Positions 9,340 to 17,884 of a stretch of DNA of 50,310 nucleotides are shown piece after piece. The notes under the pieces were generated by a model, which searched no databases, was not told the DNA's origin, and was given only the letters and a program-made list of their open reading frames with translations. The stretch comes from Streptomyces sp. ADI95-17. Lineage in GTDB: Bacteria > Actinomycetota > Actinomycetes > Streptomycetales > Streptomycetaceae. The stretch is taken from assembly GCF_003846175.1 (NCBI RefSeq), contig NZ_ML123057.1, forward strand, positions 105,918-156,227. The letters run 5' to 3'. Every line of letters starts with the position of its first letter. Within the stretch, counting starts at the first letter, position 1. The position numbers were made by a program, and so were the translations under genes.

Positions 9340-9935
9340 TTCTGGCCCGGGAGGAGTACGCCTTGTCGGCAAGGACCACGTCCGGCCGGGTCCGGGGACG
9401 TCCGACACGACGGGGGATGCGCAGTCGTGCCATTACGTCGGTGAAGGCGGGCGCGTCGCCGGCCTGCCCTGCCGTGAGTACGAAGGCCAGAGGTCGGCAG
9501 TTGCCGTCGGCGGCGAGACGGATCTTCGTGGTCAGCCCACCTCGGGAGCGACCGATGGGCGTGGTCAGCGGGCTCGTTGGCCGGAGCCCCCCTTCTGCGG
9601 GCTCCGGCCGCATGCTGATGTGCTCGAACGGCGGTGGAGTCGACGGACACCACCCGGCTCAGGTCCTCGTTGGCGTCCGCCTGGGCCGGCAAGGCGGTGA
9701 ACACTCGCTCCCCGGTCCCGCCGAGCGCCCGTTCCGCAGACGACTGTAGGCACCCTTCCACGAGCCGAACTCCGCAGGCAGATCCATCCACGGAGATCCA
9801 GTCCGGTACTTCCAGGCGATCGCGTCGATTACCTGCCGGTGATCACGCCATCGTCCACCTCGGCGAGGAGTCCGGTACGGCAACAAAGGCTCGATCCTGG
9901 CCCATTGGGCATCGGTCAACACGCTCAGGACAACG
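9340..9935 (-). pseudogene. IS5-family transposase, multiply frameshifted and truncated
   Basis: On the minus strand the N-terminus reads LTDAQWARIEPLLPYRTPRR, then WRDHRQVIDAIAWKYRTGS and WMDLPAEFGSWKGAYSRL. A frameshift near 9740 leads to VVSVDSTAVRAHQHAAGARR (first Asp). Another near 9560 leads to GRSRGGLTTKIRLAADGN and PDVVLADKAYSSRA (second Asp). The sequence then breaks off near 9340, before the Glu helix. At least two shifts plus loss of the C-terminus make it inactive. The ISL3 element is inserted just beyond its truncated end. Confidence 0.85.
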
Positions 9936-10037
9936 ACAGGCGGCCCGCGTCGCAACGGCTCAGAACCCGGCCATGGACTTGTCAAACACTCCGCCCAGCG
10001 CACCGTAAGCGCTGCAGCGAACCCAATGCCTTGCTCC

Positions 10038-10075
10038 GAGCCTTCAGTGAAGATCTGAGCCTTCAGTGAAGATCC
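10038..10075. repeat. Tandem 19-bp duplication
   Basis: GAGCCTTCAGTGAAGATC plus one variable base occurs twice head to tail (10038-10056 and 10057-10075). It lies between the IS5 remnant and the end of the DUF1330 gene. No function is evident. Confidence 0.85.
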
Positions 10076-10088
10076 GACTGGACCTCGG

Positions 10089-10382
10089 TCAGTCGATGCC
10101 CTCGACGATGCGGAAGTCGCGCTCGACGCCGTCGGAGAGGGCGACCAGCGCCTCCTGGTAGGCCGCACTCTCGTGCGCCGCGACGGCCTGCTCGAAGCTG
10201 TCGAACTCGATCAGGACGGTGCGCTCGGCGATTCCGGCGTCATGCGCCACGACCCGACTGCCACGGGCGAGGACCCGACCGCCCCCGGCCTCGACGGCCG
10301 GACCGGCCAGCTTGCTGTAAGCAGCCAGCTTCTCAGGGTCTGAAATGGTGCGGTAGGCGCTGACCCAGTAGCCCTTGGGCAT
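10089..10382 (-). CDS. DUF1330 domain protein
   Basis: A 97-residue protein of the ferredoxin-like (dimeric alpha-beta barrel) DUF1330 family. Characteristic segments are KGYWVSAYRTISDPEKLAAY at the start, ARGSRVVAHDAG in the middle, and RTVLIEFDSFEQAVAAHESAAY, where the conserved strand-helix lies. A GGAGG site sits five bases before the ATG at 10382. It follows the MFS exporter gene by 33 bases and is probably its operon partner under the MarR-type regulator upstream. The family has no firmly known reaction. Confidence 0.9.
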   Translation of the reverse strand: MPKGYWVSAYRTISDPEKLAAYSKLAGPAVEAGGGRVLARGSRVVAHDAGIAERTVLIEFDSFEQAVAAHESAAYQEALVALSDGVERDFRIVEGID

Positions 10383-10415
10383 GGAACCTCCAATGTTGGG
10401 ATGAGTGCATCTGAC

Positions 10416-11849
10416 TTACGGGTTGGTCTCGGACGAGCGTCGGCGGGCGAGAGCGAGGCTTGTCAGCGTCGTGATCGCCATGGCGCCGATGCCGACCAGC
10501 GCCGCGGTGGTGTAGGCGCTGTCGTCGGGGAAGAGGTGGCCGGGGCCGGTGCCCGCGGCGAGGATCAGGCCGCCGATGGCGCTGCCCAGGGAGTACCCGA
10601 CGCTGCGGACGACGTAGTTGAAGCTCATGGCGCTCGACGTCTCGCTCTTGGGGGTGACGGCCAGGATGACGCCGGGCATCGCGGCCGAGAAACCGCCTAC
10701 GCCGAAGCCGAGCACGCCCATCGCCGCGAACAGTTCGGCCAGGTCCGACCGGGCCGCCGCGAACAGGGCGAACCCGCCGCCGACCACGACGGCGCTGCCG
10801 GCCAGGAGCAGGGGGTCGGCGATCCGCGTCCGGACCCGCGGCGTGAGCTTGCCGGCGACGAAACCCAGCACCGAGAACGGGATGAGGACCAGCCCGGCGA
10901 CGAAGGTCGTCAGCCCGAAGCCGTAGCCGGCGTCGTGCGGCGTCTGCGCGTACCGGGTGATGAGCGTGAGCAGGAGGTACATGCCGATCCCGCCGACGAA
11001 CATGGCGAGGTTCGCCCCGGCGACCGCCGGGTGCCGCACCGCCCGCACATCGACCAGGGGCGTCGTGCTGCGCAGCTCGATGACGGCCCAGACGCAGAGC
11101 AGTACCACCGCGACGACGGCGAGGCCCGCCGCCACGGCGAGGTGCCGGCTCCACAGATTCCGTTCGCCGGCGAGGAACAGCATCAGGAGCAGCGCAGCGG
11201 CCAGGACGACCGCGCCTGCCACGTCCACGTGGGCGGAGCGGCCTTCGGGGGCGTCGGGCATCGAGCGCCACGCGGTCAGGAAGGCGGCGGCGGTGACTAC
11301 CAGGCCGAGGCCGTAGGCGGCCCGTACCCCGCCGAGCTCGGCAAGCAGTGCGGCCAGCGGGTAGCCGACGCCGGCCCCGATGATCGAGACCACCGAGATC
11401 AGGGCGATCACGGACGCGCCGCGCTCCTCGGGGAGGTGGTCCCGGGCCACGCCCATCATCAGCGCCGTCAGCCCGAGCCCGACGCCCTGGGCCGCCCTGC
11501 CGACCAGCAGCCACGCGAACGGCAGCGGCAGCACGGTGAGCGCGCTGCCGGCGACGACGACCGCCAGCGTGGCGAGGATCGTGGCCCGCCGGTGCGGGCC
11601 GGCTCCGAGCCGGCCCAGGACCGGCGTGGCGACGGCGCCGCTGAGCAGCGCGACGGTCAGCGTCCACTGCGCGCTGCCGAGCGAGACGTGGAACGAGGTC
11701 GCCACGCTGGTGATGAGCGGCGTCCCGAGGCTGGCGACCGCCGCCACGACCAGAGCGATGAACATCAGGGCGGGGACCAGCAGCCGCGCCTCGGAACGCG
11801 CCACCGGGAACGTCTTCACCGCGACCCCGCCGACCGGCTGCCCAGTCAC
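10416..11849 (-). CDS. MFS transporter, DHA2-like drug/proton antiporter
   Basis: About 477 residues, with some 14 hydrophobic helices judged by eye. The motif A-like loop LGRLGAGPHRRATILATL follows helix 2, and LLVGRAAQGVGLGLTALMMG corresponds to the helix 4 region. GTG 11849 is chosen because it overlaps the stop of the upstream MarR gene as GTGA, implying translational coupling. A longer open frame to 12026 overlaps that gene and is unlikely. The order MarR, exporter, DUF1330 suggests export of a ligand sensed by the regulator. The substrate is unknown. Confidence 0.9.
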   Translation of the reverse strand: MTGQPVGGVAVKTFPVARSEARLLVPALMFIALVVAAVASLGTPLITSVATSFHVSLGSAQWTLTVALLSGAVATPVLGRLGAGPHRRATILATLAVVVAGSALTVLPLPFAWLLVGRAAQGVGLGLTALMMGVARDHLPEERGASVIALISVVSIIGAGVGYPLAALLAELGGVRAAYGLGLVVTAAAFLTAWRSMPDAPEGRSAHVDVAGAVVLAAALLLMLFLAGERNLWSRHLAVAAGLAVVAVVLLCVWAVIELRSTTPLVDVRAVRHPAVAGANLAMFVGGIGMYLLLTLITRYAQTPHDAGYGFGLTTFVAGLVLIPFSVLGFVAGKLTPRVRTRIADPLLLAGSAVVVGGGFALFAAARSDLAELFAAMGVLGFGVGGFSAAMPGVILAVTPKSETSSAMSFNYVVRSVGYSLGSAIGGLILAAGTGPGHLFPDDSAYTTAALVGIGAMAITTLTSLALARRRSSETNP

Positions 11850-12304
11850 TGCTTCGGCCCTTCGCGGTCCTGGCTTTCGAGCTCTGCCAGATGCTTCAGC
11901 GCCGGAAGGGCCGCCACCAGCGCCTCGACGTCGTCGCCGGTGAGCTCGCCGATCAACCGTTCGAACGCGTGGACGCCCGCCTGGCGTCGCGTCCGGACGT
12001 ACGACGCGCCGGCCTCGGTCAGGCACACCAGCGTGACCCGCTTGTCGGACGGATCGCCCTTCCGCTCGACCAGCCCGGATTCCTCCATCACCCGGACCAG
12101 GACGGTCATCGCGGGCTGGGTGACGCCCTCGGCCACCGCCAGATCGGTGATCCGTCGCGGGCCGGTCTTGTCCAGGGTGGCCAAGGTGGCGGCGGACGTC
12201 AGGCTCATGTCCCGGGGCAGGCGTCTCGCGGCCCTGGTGGCCAGGCCGTAGAGGGCTGCCCCGATGGCGGCGGACGCGCCAGGAGCGGTGTCTTGACGAC
12301 TCAT
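11846..12304 (-). CDS. MarR family transcriptional regulator
   Basis: A 152-residue winged-helix regulator. The DNA-binding part is RRITDLAVAEGVTQPAMTVL followed by VRVMEESGLVERKGDPSDKR, the typical recognition helix and beta wing with its acidic-Lys-Arg tip. The C-terminal helices form the dimer interface. It is the first gene of a minus-strand operon with an MFS exporter, whose GTG overlaps its stop by four bases, and a DUF1330 gene. Such regulators usually repress their own operon and release DNA on binding a small phenolic or antibiotic-like ligand. That role is inferred here. Confidence 0.92.
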   Translation of the reverse strand: MSRQDTAPGASAAIGAALYGLATRAARRLPRDMSLTSAATLATLDKTGPRRITDLAVAEGVTQPAMTVLVRVMEESGLVERKGDPSDKRVTLVCLTEAGASYVRTRRQAGVHAFERLIGELTGDDVEALVAALPALKHLAELESQDREGPKQ

Positions 12305-12345
12305 GCTCGAAGCATAGCGTTTTTATATTTATAATTTATGTAAAT
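12303..12345 (-). promoter_or_regulatory. Putative promoter/operator of the marR-MFS operon
   Basis: An AT-rich island, very unusual for this GC-rich window, lies directly before the MarR start codon. Read on the minus strand it contains TTTACATAAATTATAAATAT, with possible -35 and -10 like hexamers. The palindrome ATGCT-CGA-AGCAT at 12303-12315 overlaps the start codon and could be a repressor half-site pair. Promoter assignment is by eye. Confidence 0.4.
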
Positions 12346-12459
12346 GGCCTCGCGCTCATCCGGATCCGGCGGCCGGTGCGCCTGTGTTCCCAGCCCAGCC
12401 ATCCCGTCGCCCGGCTCGCCCAGGTGGGCGCCGACGCTCGCTCGAAGGCCGCGCCACCG

Positions 12460-12731
12460 GCAACATCGCCACCCCCTTCGACCCGGCGCCGCACGGATAC
12501 CGCCCCTGGAGGGACCTCGCGGTCGAGAGTGCGGACGGTGACTTCACCCGGCTCGTCGGCCGGGCCGAGCAGGATCTCTCCCGACCGCTGCTCTCCGACC
12601 CCGGGGCTCCCGGTGACCTGTTCGCCGGAGCGGGCGCACCGTGGTTCCTGACCTTGTTCGGCCGCGACTTCCTCTGGACGGCGCTCATGCTGTTGCCGCT
12701 GGGAACGGGATTCTCCGGCCCCGGACTTTGA
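12460..12731 (+). pseudogene. Glycogen debranching enzyme N-terminal fragment
   Basis: The frame 12384-12731 ends with a segment resembling the N-terminal part of actinobacterial amylo-alpha-1,6-glucosidase-like proteins: DFTRLVGRAEQDLSRPLL, then GAPWFLTLFGRDFLWTALML and LPLGTGFSGPGL before a stop. The motif WFLTLFGRD followed by W and ML-LPLGT is the conserved entry to the catalytic (alpha/alpha)6 domain. Full proteins have about 650-700 residues, so only a short piece remains. The upstream boundary is arbitrary because no sound start was found. There is no sign of the catalytic domain downstream. Confidence 0.6.
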
Positions 12732-12842
12732 CGCACTCCGGTGACGAAACTGCGGCGGATCGACCCGGCATCCCGGTCGTCCCGTCAGACTGTGGGCGCC
12801 CGTGCCCTTCCGCTTCGGAGTGAGGGGAGGGAAGGACTCGCG

Positions 12843-13499
12843 TCACAGGTCGTCGACCTGGACCAGTCCGTCCTGGATCGCTCGTGCCAGGAGCGCGGCC
12901 TTGGTGGGCGCCTCCCTGCCGATCATCGCGTACTTGATCCGGATGTGTTCGAGGTGGGTGTTGACCGTGCGCGGCGAGATACCCAGGCGTTGGCCCACGA
13001 AGTCCTTGGACTCGGACTGGAACCACTCGACCAGCACCTCGGTCTCGCGCGCCGAGAGCGCCGGCCGGGTGGCGGAGCGGTCGCCTGCCAGCGCTCCTGC
13101 CAGCGACGGCGGAGTGTACGCGCGGCCTGATGCCGCAGTGACGGAGGCTTCGAGGAGATGTTCGGCGCCCTCGGCCTTCGTCAGGTAGCTCAGGGCCCCC
13201 AACTCCAGGCACTGCAAAGCGATCTCGTCATCCGCGCGCATCGAGTAGACGACGACCCGCCGCCCCGCCTGAACCAGCCTGTGCAGCTCGCCCATGGCCG
13301 GCGTCGGCCCGCCCAGGTGCAGGTCGAGGATCACCACGTCGGCGGTGGCGCCCGCACCGGCCCATGCGACCCGGACATCGTCACCCGACGCCGCGACCTG
13401 GATCGGTGGGGTGCCGGTGACCAGCCATTGGGCGACCCCGGCACGCACTGCGGGGTGGTCGTCGACGATGACGGCGCTCAGCTCTGTTGCTTGCGCCAT
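12843..13499 (-). CDS. NarL/LuxR-type response regulator
   Basis: A 218-residue regulator. The receiver domain carries the acidic pair in IVDDHPAVR (residues 13-14), the phosphoacceptor Asp near residue 59 in VVILDLHLGGP, the switch Ser in VVVYSM, and Lys in YLTKAEGAEHL. A LuxR-type HTH fills the C-terminus: LSARETEVLVEWFQSESKDF, then GISPRTVNTHLEHIRIKYA. Its start overlaps the end of the upstream pseudokinase gene by 22 bases, so it is the last gene of a three-gene operon. Its likely partner is the active kinase at 14574-15701. Target genes are unknown; the divergent wall-hydrolase genes are an obvious candidate. Confidence 0.93.
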   Translation of the reverse strand: MAQATELSAVIVDDHPAVRAGVAQWLVTGTPPIQVAASGDDVRVAWAGAGATADVVILDLHLGGPTPAMGELHRLVQAGRRVVVYSMRADDEIALQCLELGALSYLTKAEGAEHLLEASVTAASGRAYTPPSLAGALAGDRSATRPALSARETEVLVEWFQSESKDFVGQRLGISPRTVNTHLEHIRIKYAMIGREAPTKAALLARAIQDGLVQVDDL

Positions 13500-14581
13500 C
13501 TGGCCTCCAGCCGCAGGAACTCACCGTAGACACGGTACTCGACCCCGACTCGGCCGGTGGATTCGATGACCAGGCCGGCGCAGTCGTCGGCGTCGGCCAC
13601 CACCGCGATGCGCACCTCCTCATCAGTGCGCAGCATGCTCACCCTGGCACGGATCCGCGCCGCCGACAATGCCGTGACCACCGGCCCGGTCAGCTCGTGA
13701 CGCACCTGCGAGGGCACCGGCACAGCGGCGCCACTGATTGCGAACGACACCTCCACGCCTCGTCGCTCCGCCGCGTCGACGCACGCGGTGACCTCGTGCA
13801 CCAACGGATCGGGCATGTCGTCGTTCTCGGCGAACAGCCGCCGCAACTGCGTCGCGGCAAGCGCGCATCGCCGCTGGGTGTCACTGTCGCGTGGGTCGAG
13901 TTCGCCGTCGGCCAGGCCCGCAAGAAGCGACAGTGTGGAGCCCAACTGGTCGGCGAAGAGGCTCCGTTGACCCTGTTCCCACTGCTGCGCCGTCAGTACC
14001 CGGGTCACCAGCCGGTCCTTTTCCTCGGCCACCGCCATCGCCTCGTGGGTCTGCCAGTGCAGCACTCGCGTGATCACTACGACCGCCAGCTGGACGTTGA
14101 CCGCGCCGAACGCGGCGGCACCGGCCGCACCCAACGTGGCGCGGTCCGGCACGCCTGCCGAAAGGAACAGTCCCATGCTTGTCACCAGATGCGCGGTCAG
14201 AACCGTGATCAGCGTCCGGACCCGGTCCAGCAACAGCAACAGCAGGTGCCACCCCACCAGGCCGAACGACCAGTCGGACGCCTGGAATCGCTGGTCCGGG
14301 GCGAGCGCGGCCGAGGCGCAGAACGACACCGCGAGTACCACTGCCGTGCCGGCCACCACGAGGGCGACGGGCAGCGGCCTTCGCCGCAGCACCCACCCGC
14401 AGCAGACGGCGGTGACGCAGGCCAGGGCGATGAAGGCGGCCACGGCGAGCCATCGCTGCCGGTACTCCTGTGTGAGCAGGGGGTGCAGGCACAGGCCGAA
14501 CTGCAGGATGCCGGTGGCGCAGACCAGGATGATCCGCATCGTCGCGTAGACGTGGTCACCTGCCACGCGTCTCTCACTCAC
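13478..14581 (-). CDS. Degenerate sensor kinase-like membrane protein (pseudokinase)
   Basis: A 367-residue protein with an N-terminal membrane domain of about five or six helices (residues 15-165), for example WLAVAAFIALACVTAVCCGW and LPVALVVAGTAVVLAVSF. A cytosolic part follows, laid out like a HisKA_3/HATPase kinase. The dimerisation helix reads GQRSLFADQLGSTLSLLAGL and lacks the phospho-acceptor His. The ATPase part reads VRHELTGPVVTALSAARIRA, without the N-box Asn, and no DxGxG box is visible. It overlaps the kinase gene upstream and the regulator gene downstream. It may act as a modulator of the kinase; that is inference. Confidence 0.72.
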   Translation of the reverse strand: MSERRVAGDHVYATMRIILVCATGILQFGLCLHPLLTQEYRQRWLAVAAFIALACVTAVCCGWVLRRRPLPVALVVAGTAVVLAVSFCASAALAPDQRFQASDWSFGLVGWHLLLLLLDRVRTLITVLTAHLVTSMGLFLSAGVPDRATLGAAGAAAFGAVNVQLAVVVITRVLHWQTHEAMAVAEEKDRLVTRVLTAQQWEQGQRSLFADQLGSTLSLLAGLADGELDPRDSDTQRRCALAATQLRRLFAENDDMPDPLVHEVTACVDAAERRGVEVSFAISGAAVPVPSQVRHELTGPVVTALSAARIRARVSMLRTDEEVRIAVVADADDCAGLVIESTGRVGVEYRVYGEFLRLEARWRKQQS

Positions 14582-15701
14582 CGGGCCACACCAACCTCAC
14601 GGTGGCACCCGCACCGGGACGTGAGGTGATCGTGGCGCTGCCGCCGATGGCGACCATGCGCTCGACCACCGAGCTCCGGATACCGCGACGGGAGCGCGTC
14701 ACCTCGTCCGGGTGGAACCCCACCCCGCGGTCGGCCACCGTGACGACGACCCGGTCGCCTTCGCCGCGCACGCTCAGCACGGCGGTGCCGACCTCGGCAT
14801 GCCGCTCGACGTTGGCCAGTGCCTCGCGTACCGCACGCACGAAGGCGAGTGCCACCGAGGCCGGAACCAGCGGGGTGTCCTCCGTGCTGACGTCGACGGC
14901 CAGTTGACCGCGGCCGACGACGGTGTGCAGCGCGGCTGTCAGGTCCACGGTGCTGTCCTGGGCTGTCGCTCCCCCCGCGGTACCGGTGAGCACCGCGAGG
15001 TCGTGCCGGGCGTACTCGGCGACCTGCTCCGGGTCCGTTTCCTTCGCCTGCACCGTCACCAGAAGGAAGGTCGACGCCGCTGTGTCGTGCAGCAGCGCGA
15101 GGTACTCGCGTTCCTGCCGGTGCCGCGCCAGCAGGGCCGCCTCCGCGCGCGCCAGCGCCGATCGCCGTTCCCGCAACTCGTCCACCCGCCGGGCCGATTG
15201 GCGAAGCAGCACGAATCCCAGGCGCGCCAGCAGGCACTCGAACACCAGGCGCGGCAGCAGAGTGCCGACGACATCGGTTCCCCCCGCGGTCAGGTCGACC
15301 GCGAGCAGCGCGGACGTGACGGGCACGGCGACCGCCGGGGGCCACTCCAACTGGAGGGTGATCGCCGTTGTGGTCAGCATGTTCAGCGCCCACAGGTTCG
15401 GTGGCCCGCCGGTCCATTCCTGGGTTCCGCAGACCGCCGCCACCCGCAGCACGGCGAACACCAGGGACAGCACCGCGCCGCGCCCCGTGAACCCCGCCCA
15501 GCAGTCCGCCCCGGCCCCCATGAGTACCAGCCCGAACAAGGCGAACCCCAGCGGCAGGGCCTCGTCGGGTACCGCGAGAAGTCCGAAGACACTGATGACG
15601 ACCACCGCGACCCCGCGCACGGGAGGAACCAACCGGCGGGCGGACGTCAGGAATCGCGCCTCGACACTGTCTTGCGGCGAGACCGGCGGCACGCCGCTCA
15701 C
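14574..15701 (-). CDS. Sensor histidine kinase (HisKA_3 / HATPase_c)
   Basis: A 375-residue membrane kinase. Hydrophobic helices occupy residues 28-165. The linker coiled coil has RRVDELRERRSALARAEAAL. The H-box is EYLALLHDTAASTFLLV, with its acceptor His. The N-box is AVREALANVERHAEVG, and the ATP lid region is VVVTVADRGVGFHPDE and RRGIRSSVVERM. The ending GSATITSRPGAGATVRLVWP is typical. GTG 15701 is the likely start. It heads an operon with the pseudokinase and the NarL-type regulator, each overlapping the next. It should phosphorylate the regulator at 12843-13499. The stimulus is unknown. Confidence 0.92.
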   Translation of the reverse strand: MSGVPPVSPQDSVEARFLTSARRLVPPVRGVAVVVISVFGLLAVPDEALPLGFALFGLVLMGAGADCWAGFTGRGAVLSLVFAVLRVAAVCGTQEWTGGPPNLWALNMLTTTAITLQLEWPPAVAVPVTSALLAVDLTAGGTDVVGTLLPRLVFECLLARLGFVLLRQSARRVDELRERRSALARAEAALLARHRQEREYLALLHDTAASTFLLVTVQAKETDPEQVAEYARHDLAVLTGTAGGATAQDSTVDLTAALHTVVGRGQLAVDVSTEDTPLVPASVALAFVRAVREALANVERHAEVGTAVLSVRGEGDRVVVTVADRGVGFHPDEVTRSRRGIRSSVVERMVAIGGSATITSRPGAGATVRLVWPGE

Positions 15702-15967
15702 CGAACCGGTGGGACACCGCAGGATGACAACCCGGGCATCGGCTCACCGTCCTCCTGGGTTGACCCGGCCATCTCAGCTGTCGAGGACGAGCCCCGACGA
15801 CGCGGGACTATACCGAAGCCGTACGACCGCCCCTCATGTCAGATGTGCGTGCTCGTCGGCCTGTCGGATAGCGACACGGCGGACATGTCATGTTCCGTAC
15901 GTCGGTCGAACACCCGATGCCGGCCGGGCCGTCCGTTGCTAGCTTTCGGCACTCCATATTGCTTGAC
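15702..15967. promoter_or_regulatory. Divergent intergenic region, kinase operon versus hydrolase genes
   Basis: About 270 bases separate the start of the kinase operon (minus) from the first secreted hydrolase gene (plus). It must hold both promoters and any binding site for the NarL-type regulator. An open plus frame extends back to an ATG at 15890, but it would put about 26 residues before the signal peptide. No clear -10/-35 pair or inverted repeat was picked out. Confidence 0.4.
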
Positions 15968-16894
15968 GTGGGAGTCGGGTTGATATCAGGAACAAGAGTC
16001 AGACGTACGTGGGTCGCGATTGCCGCGGTGTGCGCGGCCCTGGTGGTCTCGCTCGGTCTTGTGCAGTCGGCCACCGCCGCTCCTGCCTGGCCGGCCCTCG
16101 GCAATGGCACGACCGGAGCGAACGTCGCCACCGCCCAGTACCTGTTGCGTGGTCATGGTTACGACATTTCGGCCGACAGTGATTTCGGCCCCGCGACCGA
16201 GAACACGGTGGTTGCCTTCCAGGAGTCCAGGGGATACGCCGCGGACGGTGTCATCGGCGCGGAGACCTGGCCGGGGCTGATCGTCACGGTCCGGGAGGGC
16301 GAGAGCGGCGACGCGGTCGCGGCGGCGCAGACCGCTTTGAACAAGTACGGTTACGGACTTGCCGTCGACGGACAGTTCGGTCCGGCCACCGCCTCCGCGG
16401 TCACCTTGTTCCAGAGTGACAAGGGTCTGTCCGTGGACGGTGTCATCGGCCCCGAGACCTGGCAGAACCTCGTCGGCCTGGGCGGCGGCGGTGGCGGCGG
16501 GGGCTGCACGGTGCCGGACGAACCCGACCCCGAGGTGCTCAAGGTCGTCTACCGGACCGGCGGCGAACTCGGCGTCGTCGACAGGGTGTTGCTCGCCGGG
16601 TTCGAGGCGGGCGTGGTCGAGTCGAACATGAACAACCTGGACTGCGGCGACCGGGACTCGCTCGGAGTGTTCCAGCAGCGTCCGTCGCAGGGCTGGGGCA
16701 CGCCGGAACAGATCAGGGACGTGTCGTACGCGTCGAAGGCGTTCTTCACCCGCGCCATCCGGGTGGCGGCGGACAACCCGGACCTGTCCGCGGGGCAGGT
16801 GGCGCAGGCCGTGCAGGTCTCGGCCTACCCGGACCGCTACGACGCGGTGGAAGGCACCGCCCGCGAGCTGATCGAACGCGCGTCGCACCTCTGA
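15968..16894 (+). CDS. Secreted peptidoglycan-binding, lysozyme-like protein
   Basis: About 308 residues. A signal peptide (RRTWVAIAAVCAALVVSLGL, cleavage near ATAAPAW) is followed by two peptidoglycan-binding type 1 repeats, each with a DG-FGPAT pattern and ADGVIGAETWPGL or VDGVIGPETWQNL. A glycine-rich hinge (GGGGGGGGC) leads to a C-terminal domain with a Glu before NMNNLDCGDRDSLGVFQQRP and SQGWGTPEQI, a layout known from actinobacterial lysozyme-like or transglycosylase-like domains. It probably cuts or anchors to the cell wall. GTG 15968 and TTG 15980, with GGGAG upstream, are both possible starts. It is the first of three secreted wall enzymes. Confidence 0.85.
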   Translation: MGVGLISGTRVRRTWVAIAAVCAALVVSLGLVQSATAAPAWPALGNGTTGANVATAQYLLRGHGYDISADSDFGPATENTVVAFQESRGYAADGVIGAETWPGLIVTVREGESGDAVAAAQTALNKYGYGLAVDGQFGPATASAVTLFQSDKGLSVDGVIGPETWQNLVGLGGGGGGGGCTVPDEPDPEVLKVVYRTGGELGVVDRVLLAGFEAGVVESNMNNLDCGDRDSLGVFQQRPSQGWGTPEQIRDVSYASKAFFTRAIRVAADNPDLSAGQVAQAVQVSAYPDRYDAVEGTARELIERASHL

Positions 16895-16988
16895 AGTCCT
16901 GGCTCAGTCAACGACGCCGCGCCCCCTGACCGTGTCACACCCCCCGACCATGTCACCCGACAATTTCGTCGTCCGAACAGAGGCCCAC

Positions 16989-17768
16989 ATGACATCGCGT
17001 TCATCCCTGTTGCTCGCGTCCGCCCTGACCGGCGTCAGCCTGCTTTTCGCCGCACCCACGTCCGCGTCCGCGAGCCCCGCACCGTCCCTCGCACCCGCCT
17101 CGGCATCCACCGGCCTCGCATCCGCCGGAGCCTGCTTCACCTGGAACCGGTCCCTGAGTGAGGGAACGTCCGGCGAGGACGTACGGCAGCTCCAGATCAG
17201 GGTCGCCGGCTACCCCGGGTTCGGCGGCGAACTCGCCATCGACGGCGAGTTCGGCCCGGCCACCAGGGCCGCGGTGCAGCGCTTCCAAACGGCGTACGGC
17301 CTGGAGGCCGACGGCATCGCCGGCCCGCTCACCTTCGGCAAGATCTACGACCTCCAAAAGGGCGACTGCTCCCCGGCCAACTTCGACTGGTCGGAACTCA
17401 ACCAGTGCGGCACCGACTGGTCCGGCGGCCAGGCCGACGCCGCCACGGTCCAGGCCAACGTCCTGGTCACCATGTGGAAACTGCAGGCCCTGCGGCACGC
17501 GATGGGCGACCGGCCCATCGGCATCAACGACGGCTTCCGCGACCACGCCTGCAACGACGCCGTCGGCGGAGATCCCGACAGCCTCCACATGTACGGTCTC
17601 GCAGCCGACTTGAGCGCCGGCTCCCAGGGCTTCTGCGCCCTGGCCTTCGAGGCCCGCGAACACGGCTTCACCCAGATCCTGGGACCGGGCTACCCCGGCC
17701 ACGACGACCACGTCCACGTCGCAGGCGGCACCGGCCGATACTGGTCGGCCCCCGACTGCGGCCTCTGA
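16989..17768 (+). CDS. Secreted zinc D-Ala-D-Ala carboxypeptidase (peptidase M15A)
   Basis: 259 residues. A signal peptide (residues 1-28) precedes a peptidoglycan-binding type 1 domain (residues 50-125, with AIDGEFGPATRAAVQRFQ). The M15 catalytic domain follows, resembling the Streptomyces albus G enzyme. Zinc ligands are probably His200 and Asp207 in HMYGLAADL and the His pair in DDHVHVAGG near 241-243. Arg184 in INDGFRDHAC matches the substrate-binding region. It trims or cleaves D-Ala bonds in peptidoglycan peptides outside the cell. ATG 16989 has AGAGG five bases upstream. It sits between two other secreted wall hydrolases. Confidence 0.93.
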   Translation: MTSRSSLLLASALTGVSLLFAAPTSASASPAPSLAPASASTGLASAGACFTWNRSLSEGTSGEDVRQLQIRVAGYPGFGGELAIDGEFGPATRAAVQRFQTAYGLEADGIAGPLTFGKIYDLQKGDCSPANFDWSELNQCGTDWSGGQADAATVQANVLVTMWKLQALRHAMGDRPIGINDGFRDHACNDAVGGDPDSLHMYGLAADLSAGSQGFCALAFEAREHGFTQILGPGYPGHDDHVHVAGGTGRYWSAPDCGL

Positions 17769-17884
17769 CCCCTCACCCCGCGGCGAACCCAGCCGCCCGC
17801 TTCACCTGCCGGCGTGCCGCATTCCACCACCCTCTCGTTGCCTGTCGGCCCGGCAGGCCCTCCTGTGCAGAAGGGATTCCGCCC

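Noticed and set aside
10401..12251. A 616-codon open frame on the plus strand opposite the MFS and MarR genes
   Set aside because: The translation is a Gly/Arg/Gln/Asp-rich low-complexity sequence without any domain. It is the antisense shadow expected in very GC-rich DNA; the minus-strand genes show clear families and coupling.
14712..15983. A 423-codon plus-strand frame opposite the histidine kinase
   Set aside because: It is Arg/Gln/His-rich antisense of a well-supported kinase gene.
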